Shown: one piece after another, positions 1-7,016 of the stretch | Numbering within the stretch: the first letter of the stretch is position 1 | Layout of the letters: the number at the start of each line of letters is the position of its first letter | Assembly (NCBI GenBank): GCA_025358355.1 | Contig: JANYJX010000045.1 | Location: 1-57,391, forward strand | DNA: 57,391 nt | Origin: Actinomycetes bacterium | GTDB lineage: Bacteria; Actinomycetota; Thermoleophilia; Gaiellales; Gaiellaceae | Direction of reading: 5' to 3' | Program-made: the position numbers and the translations under genes | Notes under the pieces: model-generated | Seen by the model: the letters and a program-made list of their open reading frames with translations, nothing else | The model's database searches: none | What the model was told of the DNA's origin: nothing

Positions 1-1
1 G

Positions 2-1207
2 AAGGCCAAGAACGGCGGCACACCCTTCCGAGCACCGATCGGCTACCAACCACTGCGCCTCTGGCAAGACGGACGCGAGATCCGCACAGTCGAGATCGAC
101 CCAGAACGAGCTCCGCTCGTCAAACAAGCCTTCGAGATGTACGCCACAGGCGAATGGACAACCCGGACACTCCTGAAGGAGATGACCGAGAAGGGACTCC
201 TCAGCCGTCCGACGCCGAAGAGGCCATCGCAGCCGATCACCGTCTCAGCGTTCCACAACGTGCTCCGCAATCCCTACTACGCCGGGATCATCGAGTATCG
301 CGGCGTCCGAAGCGAAGGCAAGCACCCCGTCTTCGTCGACCAACCTGTGTTTGATGAGGTGCAGCGGGTACTTGAGGCGCAGAACTTCGCCGGCGAGAAG
401 CGACGCACCCACCACCACTACTTGAAAGGGTCGATCTGGTGTGGCTGCTGCGGTAGCCGACTGATCGTCTGCAGAGCCCGCGGCCGGTCCGGAACCATCT
501 ACCCCTACTTCATCTGCCTCGGACGCCAACGCGACCCCGACAGCTGCAACCAACGCGCCCTCAACATCGCCGGTGTCGTCGGAGCGATCGAGGACTACTA
601 CGCCCACGTCCAACTCAGCGACGACCTACGGCTGCAGACCGAACAAGTGATTCTCGAGCAGGTCGTCTCTCTGCGCGAGAACAACGTCGGCGACCGCACC
701 CGACTCGTCACGAGGCAGCGACAACTGCTCGACGAGCGACGAAAGCTCCTCGAAGCGCACTACGCCGGAGCCATCCCGCTCGAACTGCTGAAGACCGAGC
801 AGGACCGGATCACGGCTGAGCTCGACAACATCGAACAACGGCTCGACACCACCGAGCTGACATTCGAGACCGTCGAGCAACGCCTGAAGCAGGCCTACAC
901 CCTCATCGGCAACCTCCACAAGGCCTACCTCGACGCATCGCCTCGGACGCGGCGGCTCCTGAACCAAGCCCTATTCGAACGGTTCGTGATCGACGACACC
1001 GAAGGCATCACCGGCACCTTCAGAGAGCCCTTCGACCTCCTCATGGAGGCCGCCGGCAAGACCGCCACCCAGACCATCCCAAGACACTCAAAGAAACCGC
1101 GAGGCCCCATGGAGAGGCCTCGCGGTTTGAGTTACGAGTCTTTGGTGGAGCTAAGCGGGCTCGAACCGCTGACCTCCTGGGTGCGATCCAGGCGCTCTCC
1201 CAGCTGA
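2..1207 (+). CDS. Large serine recombinase (integrase), 5' end outside window
   Basis: Site-specific recombinase that would integrate or excise a mobile element. The reading frame is open from base 2, so the catalytic resolvase domain lies off the left edge. What remains is a recombinase domain (an APIGYQ stretch near the left edge) and a zinc-ribbon region with CGCCG and later Cys residues at about 440-560. A charged coiled-coil region follows at about 650-920, as usual for this family. The last 20 or so codons are odd: they read through a 13-bp hairpin and then antisense through the adjacent tRNA-Ala gene, which supplies the stop codon at 1205-1207. The native C-terminus was therefore probably replaced by host sequence at integration. 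The element itself extends leftwards. Confidence 0.9.
   Translation, partial: KAKNGGTPFRAPIGYQPLRLWQDGREIRTVEIDPERAPLVKQAFEMYATGEWTTRTLLKEMTEKGLLSRPTPKRPSQPITVSAFHNVLRNPYYAGIIEYRGVRSEGKHPVFVDQPVFDEVQRVLEAQNFAGEKRRTHHHYLKGSIWCGCCGSRLIVCRARGRSGTIYPYFICLGRQRDPDSCNQRALNIAGVVGAIEDYYAHVQLSDDLRLQTEQVILEQVVSLRENNVGDRTRLVTRQRQLLDERRKLLEAHYAGAIPLELLKTEQDRITAELDNIEQRLDTTELTFETVEQRLKQAYTLIGNLHKAYLDASPRTRRLLNQALFERFVIDDTEGITGTFREPFDLLMEAAGKTATQTIPRHSKKPRGPMERPRGLSYESLVELSGLEPLTSWVRSRRSPS
1094..1128 (-). terminator. Hairpin terminator, probably of tRNA-Ala
   Basis: Perfect 13-bp inverted repeat, AAACCGCGAGGCC and its complement, with a 9-nt loop. On the minus strand it is followed by a T-rich stretch (TTTCTTTG) and lies just downstream of the 3' end of the tRNA-Ala gene. 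A rho-independent terminator of the tRNA is the simplest reading. The recombinase frame reads through it. Confidence 0.65.
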
Positions 1208-1218
1208 GCTATAGCCCC
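1143..1218 (-). tRNA. tRNA-Ala (anticodon CGC), CCA encoded
   Basis: Complete cloverleaf on the minus strand. The acceptor stem GGGGCTA/TAGCTCC contains the G3:U70 pair that identifies tRNA-Ala. The anticodon stem CCTGG/CCAGG encloses loop ATCGCAC, giving anticodon CGC for the GCG codon. The T-arm contains GGTTCGAGCC. A CCA end is encoded. The 3' end faces the recombinase gene, so this tRNA is a likely integration target. Confidence 0.93.
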
Positions 1219-1282
1219 TCGCGGCGCAGTGTAGCGCTCCTCACGGCCGCTTCGCGACGGTTCACGCTCGTACGATACGCCG

Positions 1283-2128
1283 ATGCGCGCTGTCGTCGTC
1301 GGCGGCTCTGGGGAGCCGGAGCTCAGGGAGATCTCTGAACCTTCGGGCGACGGTGAACTCGTCCGCGTGCTCGCTTGCGGGCTGTGCGGCTCCGACATCG
1401 AGAAGATACTCCCCGCCTTCGCCGGTCGCGTGCTCGGGCACGAAGTGGTCGCCGAGACGGCAGCCGGGCAGCGCGTCGCGCTCATCCATCACGCGCCGTG
1501 CGGCTCCTGCGCTCGCTGCCGCGCCGGGCACGAGACGACCTGCGCGCAGTTCCCGGCCGAAACAATCGTGCCGGGCGGGTTCGCCGAACACGCTCTCGCC
1601 ACGGGTTGGGTCGAGCTTCCCGCGTCGCTCGACGACGCGCGCGCAACCGCCGTCGAGCCGCTCGCCTGCGTGTTGCGCGGGGCCGAGCGCGTTCCCAACG
1701 GGCGTGTGCTCATCGTAGGGCAAGGGTTCATCGGCCGGCTGTTCACGGCGGTGCTGGAGCGACGCGACGACGACGTATTCACCGTGGACCGCGACCCGCG
1801 CCGCGCCGGGCGAGCACCCGCCGGCCCTGTCGACGCGGCCGTGCTCTGCGCTCCCGGCGGCGCCGATCTCGCGCTCTCCGCACTTGAGCCCGGTGGCACG
1901 CTCGTCTGCTTCGCCGACCCGGGCGCGATCCCGGCCGAGCTTGTTTACCGACGAGAGCTGACCGTTGTCGGCTGCCGCTCGTCGACACCGCGCCACATGG
2001 AAGCAGCGGCAGCACTCTTGCCTAAGTTGGACTTGCCCGCGCCTCTCGTCCTTCCTCTCGAGCGCTTCGCGGAGGGTCTTGCACTCCAGGGGCAAGGCGA
2101 CGCGCTGAAGGTCGTCTTCGTCCCGTGA
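1283..2128 (+). CDS. Zinc-type alcohol/polyol dehydrogenase, short form
   Basis: Medium-chain dehydrogenase of the threonine/sorbitol dehydrogenase type (GroES-like domain plus NAD(P)-binding Rossmann domain); substrate unknown. The catalytic zinc site is present: Cys35 in CGLCGSD and His53-Glu54 in GHE. The structural zinc lobe has Cys73, 76, 79 and 87. A GQGFIG dinucleotide motif lies near residue 150. At 281 residues it is about 60 shorter than usual, and the Rossmann half looks compressed. It overlaps the start of the next, related gene (GTGA), so the two are translationally coupled and may act in one pathway or as a heteromer. Confidence 0.8.
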   Translation: MRAVVVGGSGEPELREISEPSGDGELVRVLACGLCGSDIEKILPAFAGRVLGHEVVAETAAGQRVALIHHAPCGSCARCRAGHETTCAQFPAETIVPGGFAEHALATGWVELPASLDDARATAVEPLACVLRGAERVPNGRVLIVGQGFIGRLFTAVLERRDDDVFTVDRDPRRAGRAPAGPVDAAVLCAPGGADLALSALEPGGTLVCFADPGAIPAELVYRRELTVVGCRSSTPRHMEAAAALLPKLDLPAPLVLPLERFAEGLALQGQGDALKVVFVP

Positions 2129-3075
2129 AGGCGCTCGTCTTCTACGGGTCGGGTGATCTGCGACTTGAAGACGTGCCCAAGCCCGAGCCACGCGAGGACG
2201 GCGACGTGCTCGTCGAGGTCGAAGTCGCGCTCACAGACGGCACCGACGCAAAGGCATTCGCGCGCGGTCACCCCGTGCTGCTCGGCCCACCGCCCAGCGC
2301 GTTCGGGCACGAGTTCTGCGGGATTAATGTGGCGACGGGGCAGCGAATCGTGGCTGCGAACTCGGCGCCGTGCGGCGTTTGCGCGGCGTGTGGGCGCAGG
2401 CAAGAGACGCTCTGCGAGAACCTCCAGCCCCTGCTCAACGGCGCGTACGCCGAGTACCTGCTCGTTCCGGCACGCATCGCGCAAACGAACCTTCTCCGCG
2501 TGCCGCCAGCAATGCCGAGCGAGGTTGCCGCCCTCGTCGAGCCGCTCGCGTGCTGCCTGCGTGGAGTCGAGCGCGCGGGGATCGCGGCGGGAGATCGAGT
2601 CGCGGTGCTTGGCCTCGGGCCAATCGGGTTGATGCTCTGCGCCTGCATCGCGGACGCCGGCGGAAAGCCGATCGGCGTCGGTGGACGTGCGGAGCGTCGT
2701 GCGATCGCGCCGGCTTTCGGTGCCGAGCTCGGTGACGGCCAGGGTGCAGATGTCGTGATCGAGGCGGCCGGGACCGAAGATGCGTGGCTCGCAGCGATCG
2801 ACCTCGTGCGACCCGGCGGAACCGTGCTCGCGTTCGGCGGCCTACCGGTCGCCGCGCGCGTACCGGTCGACGCGTACCGGATCCACTACGAAGAAGTGAC
2901 GCTGCGCGGCGCGTTCCACCACACACCTCGACACGTGCGTGCCGCGCTGGCGTTCCTCGCGAGCGACGCGTACCCGTTCGAGCGACTGATCACGCATCGC
3001 GTGGGTCTCGAAGGAGTGGCCGGCCTGTTGGCCGACCCACCTCGCGACTACCTCAAGGCCGCGGTGATTCCCTAA
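2125..3075 (+). CDS. Zinc-type dehydrogenase paralogue lacking the catalytic-zinc Cys
   Basis: Second medium-chain dehydrogenase, 316 residues, GTG start inside the stop of the upstream paralogue. The structural zinc cysteines (82, 85, 88, 96), the GHE motif (His61, Glu62) and the GLGPIG nucleotide motif (residues about 158-163) are present. In the loop that normally reads CGTD, which donates the catalytic zinc cysteine, this protein has DGTD, with Asp38 in place of Cys. Either Asp ligates the metal or activity is altered. The gene converges with nucS and their stop codons overlap by a few bases. Substrate unknown. Confidence 0.78.
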   Translation: MKALVFYGSGDLRLEDVPKPEPREDGDVLVEVEVALTDGTDAKAFARGHPVLLGPPPSAFGHEFCGINVATGQRIVAANSAPCGVCAACGRRQETLCENLQPLLNGAYAEYLLVPARIAQTNLLRVPPAMPSEVAALVEPLACCLRGVERAGIAAGDRVAVLGLGPIGLMLCACIADAGGKPIGVGGRAERRAIAPAFGAELGDGQGADVVIEAAGTEDAWLAAIDLVRPGGTVLAFGGLPVAARVPVDAYRIHYEEVTLRGAFHHTPRHVRAALAFLASDAYPFERLITHRVGLEGVAGLLADPPRDYLKAAVIP

Positions 3076-3752
3076 ACGAAGAGCGTGAGATCGGGCTCGC
3101 GCTCGCCGCGCGCCGTCGCGAGATCGACCTCGACGACACCGATCCCGCGTGCGTCCGCAAGCGTCCGCGCCTGCAGCTTGATCCGCTCCGCGGCGAGGAC
3201 TCCTCTGCAGCCGGCGGTCGCTGGATCGAGCCGGATCCGCTCGAGGTAGCGCGACAGTTGCTCGACCGCGTCGATCGTCCCGACACGCTTGATCTCGACC
3301 GCGACCCAATCGCCTTCGGCGTCGCGGCACATGAGATCGACCGGGCCGATGTCGGTCGGCCACTCGCGCCGCACAAGCCGTAACTCGCTGCCGAGCGTGT
3401 GCGGGCTCGCGGCCAGCGCCTCCTGCAGATCGCGCTCGACACCGTCCTTCTCGAGCGCGGCGCCGTCGCCCATGTCGTGCGCCACGTCGCTGAGCACCTC
3501 GACGATCCGGATATCGAGCCGATCCTCGGTCTTCCCCGCGCGCTTGCGGACGACGATCCGCTCGAGCGGCTCACCCGTTTCCTCGATCACGGTTGGCGGC
3601 GTCATCCAGTTCTGCGGCTTGTAGCCGCCCGCATCGGAATGGACGAGAACGGAGCCGTCCGACTTGACGAGCAGGAGCCGCGTCGCCTCGGGCAAAAGGG
3701 CGTTCAAGCGGCCGCTGTAAACGACCTCGCAGCGGGCGACGATGACGCGCAC
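3072..3752 (-). CDS. nucS: Endonuclease NucS, non-canonical mismatch repair
   Basis: NucS/EndoMS cleaves DNA at mismatches and replaces MutS/MutL mismatch repair in many actinobacteria and archaea. The 226-residue product starts with RVIVARCEVVYSGRL, typical of the family N-terminus. The PD-(D/E)XK nuclease core is visible as GPVDL (Asp139) and AVEIK (Glu153, Lys155), followed by EQLSRY. The C-terminus ends DLTLFV, resembling a sliding-clamp binding motif. I chose the GTG at 3752 because it aligns with family N-termini; an ATG at 3782 would add ten residues and extend into a cluster of palindromes. Confidence 0.9.
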   Translation of the reverse strand: MRVIVARCEVVYSGRLNALLPEATRLLLVKSDGSVLVHSDAGGYKPQNWMTPPTVIEETGEPLERIVVRKRAGKTEDRLDIRIVEVLSDVAHDMGDGAALEKDGVERDLQEALAASPHTLGSELRLVRREWPTDIGPVDLMCRDAEGDWVAVEIKRVGTIDAVEQLSRYLERIRLDPATAGCRGVLAAERIKLQARTLADARGIGVVEVDLATARGEREPDLTLFV

Positions 3753-3757
3753 ACCGG

Positions 3758-3819
3758 GGACAGTACTGTCCTTTTCGGACATGTCTGGGGTCAGAGCAAG
3801 GACGTGTCCGTACGGGACA
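3758..3819. repeat. Cluster of GGACA/TGTCC palindromes upstream of nucS
   Basis: Contains a perfect 14-bp palindrome GGACAGTACTGTCC (3758-3771), GACATGTC (3778-3785), TCTG-GGGT-CAGA (3784-3795) and TGTCCGTACGGGACA (3805-3819). The same half-site GGACA/TGTCC recurs in alternating orientation. It lies between the nucS GTG start and the 3' end of the metallo-hydrolase gene. It could be an operator for nucS, a dispersed palindromic repeat of the genome, or both. Confidence 0.55.
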
Positions 3820-3841
3820 GTTGGTCGCCGCGCGAACTGGC

Positions 3842-4510
3842 TCAGCCGCGTTCGATGCGCGAGCCGCCGACGATCGCGTCGCGACCGTCCCCGAACCGCA
3901 CCCACGCCTTGCCCTTGCCGTCGTAGTCGGGCGACCAAACAACGAGCGTCGCGAGCTCGCCCGAGACGTGCACCTGCTCGGTGCCCTCCGGCACGGCCCC
4001 ACGCCAGGCAAGCACGAACGGGTTGTGCTCCCACTCGCGCCCGATCGTCGTCTCGTCCGTATGGCCAGGCAGCACGCGGGTTTGGGGCGGCAGCGTCATC
4101 AGCATGTCCATCACCGACCTGCGCACCCGATCCGGGTCGCCGCCGCCGACCGCGTCGCGGAACAGCGTGTCGCCGGTGAAGCACACCTCGTCGTTGATCA
4201 CGAACGCGACGCCGTCGTCGGAATGACCCGGCGTCGGCAACGCGCGAATGTCGAGTCCGCCGGTCTGGATCGACCCGGTCACGACATCGACGCCGAACCG
4301 CCGGCACAGCTCATCCTCGAACACCACGTGGTCGGTATGGCCATGTGTCCGCAGGACATGCGTCACGGTGAGGCGCTCGCGCTCGACGGCTTCGAGCAGG
4401 CTCTCGATCGGCCCGCCGCTGTCGACGAAGACAGCGGTCCCGCCCGGCTCGTCGGCCACCACATAGGTGTTCGACAACCACACGTCATGCATCGCGCGCT
4501 CGATCAGCAC
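3842..4510 (-). CDS. Metallo-beta-lactamase-fold hydrolase (glyoxalase II-like)
   Basis: 222-residue MBL-fold protein with the full binuclear metal site: THGHTDH (His56, His58, Asp60, His61), His96 in PGHSDD, Asp114 in FTGDTLF and His150 in PGHTDE. This arrangement matches hydroxyacylglutathione hydrolases and related thioesterases; the substrate cannot be told from sequence. A C-terminal extension of about 50 residues after the last metal ligand (VWSPDYDGKGKAW) resembles a small add-on beta domain. It is divergent from the cytochrome gene and followed by nucS on the same strand. Confidence 0.85.
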   Translation of the reverse strand: MLIERAMHDVWLSNTYVVADEPGGTAVFVDSGGPIESLLEAVERERLTVTHVLRTHGHTDHVVFEDELCRRFGVDVVTGSIQTGGLDIRALPTPGHSDDGVAFVINDEVCFTGDTLFRDAVGGGDPDRVRRSVMDMLMTLPPQTRVLPGHTDETTIGREWEHNPFVLAWRGAVPEGTEQVHVSGELATLVVWSPDYDGKGKAWVRFGDGRDAIVGGSRIERG

Positions 4511-4564
4511 CGCCGCACCCTATACCCCGCACTCTGTCCTCGGCGCCTGGTTAGACTGCCCCGC

Positions 4565-4987
4565 ATGCGACGCCCAACCATTGCCGCTGGAGCCGTAGCC
4601 GTCGCGCTCCTCGCGTTCCTGGTGGCAGGCTGCGGCGGCGGCAAGACCGTGGGCGCCGTTCCGGACACGGTTGTCGGCACGCTCGCGACAACGCCTTCGC
4701 CGGACGCGAGCCTTCCCGCGTTAACGCTGAAAGGCGATGCGACCGCCGGCAAGCAGGTGTTCGCTTCGGGCGGCTGTGGCGGCTGCCACACCTTGAAAGA
4801 CTCCGCCGCAACCGGCAACGTCGGCCCGAATCTCGACAGCACGAAGCCAGCATTCGAGCTCGTTGTGACCCGCGTGTCGCTCGGCAAAAGCCCTATGCCC
4901 GCTTTCTCCAAGGCCAAGGGCGGCCAACTCGAAGATCAGCAGATCGCCGACGTTGCGCAGTACGTCTCGACCGTCGCCGGTCACTGA
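4565..4987 (+). CDS. Lipoprotein monohaem cytochrome c
   Basis: 140-residue secreted electron carrier. The N-terminus is a lipoprotein signal with lipobox LVAGC (Cys23), followed by a glycine-rich and proline/threonine linker. Haem attachment is CGGCH at residues 71-75, and Met111 in the SPMPAF motif is the likely sixth ligand. This is the class I small cytochrome c fold. The stop codon overlaps the apparent start of the following HAD gene. Confidence 0.9.
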   Translation: MRRPTIAAGAVAVALLAFLVAGCGGGKTVGAVPDTVVGTLATTPSPDASLPALTLKGDATAGKQVFASGGCGGCHTLKDSAATGNVGPNLDSTKPAFELVVTRVSLGKSPMPAFSKAKGGQLEDQQIADVAQYVSTVAGH

Positions 4988-5817
4988 TCGATCTTCCGCC
5001 CCACTTCCCGCGTGAGGTCGAGGCGTTCGCCTGCGATCTCGACGGGACGTTGATCTCGGACGGCGCTGCGTTCCAGCCGCGGACGCTCGCCGCGATCGCC
5101 GCGATCCGGGCAGCTGGGATCCGCGTGATCGTGGCGACCGGTCGGATGTATCGCTCGGTGCGACCGTATGTCGTCGATCAAGCCGGGATCCTCGATCCGG
5201 TCGTCTGCTACCAGGGCGCTGCCGTCGTCGATCCGGCCGGCGGAACGTTCCTGCTGCACGAGCCGATCCCGCTCGAGCTCGGTCGCGAAGCCGTGTCCTT
5301 CCTCGAAGACGCGGGCTTCCCGCCCAATTGCTACGTCGATGACGAGCTTGTCGTCGCGCAACACACGCCGTACTCCAAGGCGTACGCGACGTTCCAGCAC
5401 CTGCCGGTGCGCGAGGTCGGCAGTCTGCTCGGCTGGCTCAGCGCACCACCGACCAAACTCGTCGCCGTCGGCGAGCCGGCCGATCTCGCCGCGCTGCGCG
5501 AGCGGCTCCTGACCCACTTCGGCGATCGGCTATTCGTCACGACCTCGCTGCCGCACCTGCTGGAGCTCGGCCGGGCTGGCGTGTCGAAGGGATCGGGTCT
5601 CGCTTTCGTCGCGGAGAAACTCGGCTTCTCGGTCGAGCGAACGGTGGCTTTCGGCGACGGCGAGAACGATGTCGAGCTCCTGGAGCGGGCCGGTTTCGGC
5701 GTCGCGATCGAGCTCGCTCACCCGCGCCTGCAGGAGCAGGCCGACTGGACCTGCCCCGGCCCGGACGAGGAAGGCGTCGCCTCCGTCCTGGAGGCCTTTC
5801 TACACTCCAGCGCATGA
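4984..5817 (+). CDS. HAD-superfamily phosphatase, Cof type, apparent CTG start
   Basis: Cof/YbiV-type sugar or nucleotide phosphatase. Motif I (FACDLDGTL) lies at 5026-5052, and the C-terminal motif GFGDGENDVELL near 5650-5690 is also typical. There is a cap domain between them. The first standard start codon in frame is the TTG at 5050, but that codon encodes the last Leu of DLDGTL and would remove the nucleophile Asp. Upstream in frame the only near-cognate start close by is CTG at 4984, overlapping the cytochrome stop (CTGA). I annotate from there, 277 residues. The 3' end overlaps serS by ATGA. Confidence 0.8.
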   Translation: MIDLPPHFPREVEAFACDLDGTLISDGAAFQPRTLAAIAAIRAAGIRVIVATGRMYRSVRPYVVDQAGILDPVVCYQGAAVVDPAGGTFLLHEPIPLELGREAVSFLEDAGFPPNCYVDDELVVAQHTPYSKAYATFQHLPVREVGSLLGWLSAPPTKLVAVGEPADLAALRERLLTHFGDRLFVTTSLPHLLELGRAGVSKGSGLAFVAEKLGFSVERTVAFGDGENDVELLERAGFGVAIELAHPRLQEQADWTCPGPDEEGVASVLEAFLHSSA

Positions 5818-7013
5818 TCGATCTCAAGGCCGCCCGCAACGACGCCGACCGCTACCGCGCCGCGCTCGCGCGCAAGGGCGCTGCGGACGCGTTCGACGCG
5901 CTGCTCGCCGCCGACGAAAGCTGGCGTGCGCTCGTCCCCCGCGTCGACGAGTTGCGCAGCCAGACCAAGCTCCAGGGCAAGCCGACGCCCGAGCAACTCG
6001 CCAAGCTCCAGGGCGTGAAAGCCGAGCTCAAGCCCGCAGAAGAAGCTCTGGCCGCCGCCGAAGCCGAGCGCGACGCATTGCTGCTCGCGGTCCCGAACCC
6101 ACCGCACGACTCGGCGCCAGACGGCGACACCGAAGACGACGCCGTCGAGATCAGCCGCTTCGGCGAGCCGCCCACGCTCGCCGAGCCGAAGGAGCACACC
6201 GAGCTCGGCCGCTTCGAGATGGAACGTGCGGCGCGGATCTCGGGCTCGCGCTTCGGCTACCTCGTCGGCGACACCGCGCTGCTCGCATTCGCGCTCTATC
6301 GCTGCGCGCTCGACCACCTTGCCGAGCACGGCTTCACGCCAATGCTGACGCCGGTGCTCGTGCGTGAGCAGGCGATGATCGGCTCCGGCTTCTTCCCAAC
6401 GGACCGCTCGAACATCTACGCGCTCGCCGAGGACGACCTGTACCTCACGGGCACGTCCGAAGTGGCCCTCGCCTCGTTCCACATGGGCGAGATCCTCGAC
6501 GGTGCTGAGCTGCCGCTGCGCTACGCCGCGTTCTCGCCGTGTTTCCGGCGCGAGTCCGGTGCCGCCGGCCGCGACACCCGCGGCATGTTCCGCGTGCACC
6601 AGTTCAACAAGGTCGAGATGTTCGTCTTCATCGAGCCGACCGACTCGTGGGCCGAGCACGACCGCATGGTCGAGCTGGAGGAAGCGTTCCTGCGCAAGCT
6701 CGGCCTGCCGTATCGTGTCGTCAACGTTGCGGCCGGCGACCTCGGGGCTCCCGCGGCGAAAAAGGTCGATATCGAGGCGTGGTTCCCGTCGCAGGAGCGC
6801 TATCGCGAGGTGACGTCGTGCTCGAACACGACCGACTTCCAGGCGCGCCGGCTCGGCATCCGCGCGCGCGGCGAGTCGGGCCTCGGCACGCCGCATACGT
6901 TGAACGGGACGATGGTCACCGACCGTGCGCTGCTCGCGATCCTCGAGAACTTCCAGGGCGACGTTCCCGATGCGCTCGCGGCGTATGGCGCGCCGCCCGT
7001 CGTTCGACCCTAG
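5814..7013 (+). CDS. serS: Seryl-tRNA synthetase
   Basis: Class II aminoacyl-tRNA synthetase that charges tRNA-Ser. The N-terminal arm (residues about 30-95) is the charged coiled coil that holds the long variable arm of tRNA-Ser. Class II motif 2 is seen around residues 238-265 (CFRRESGAAGRDTRG). Motif 3 is around 362-381 (LNGTMVTDRALLAILENFQ), with the conserved Arg. At 399 residues it is slightly short for the family. It overlaps the upstream HAD gene by four bases. A tRNA-Ser gene lies 1.4 kb downstream on the same strand. Confidence 0.96.
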   Translation: MIDLKAARNDADRYRAALARKGAADAFDALLAADESWRALVPRVDELRSQTKLQGKPTPEQLAKLQGVKAELKPAEEALAAAEAERDALLLAVPNPPHDSAPDGDTEDDAVEISRFGEPPTLAEPKEHTELGRFEMERAARISGSRFGYLVGDTALLAFALYRCALDHLAEHGFTPMLTPVLVREQAMIGSGFFPTDRSNIYALAEDDLYLTGTSEVALASFHMGEILDGAELPLRYAAFSPCFRRESGAAGRDTRGMFRVHQFNKVEMFVFIEPTDSWAEHDRMVELEEAFLRKLGLPYRVVNVAAGDLGAPAAKKVDIEAWFPSQERYREVTSCSNTTDFQARRLGIRARGESGLGTPHTLNGTMVTDRALLAILENFQGDVPDALAAYGAPPVVRP

Positions 7014-7016
7014 AGG

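Noticed and set aside
1132-1485. Minus-strand frame ending IAQLGERLDRTQEVSGSSPLSST
   Set aside because: This is tRNA-Ala translated; the upstream part is antisense to the dehydrogenase gene.
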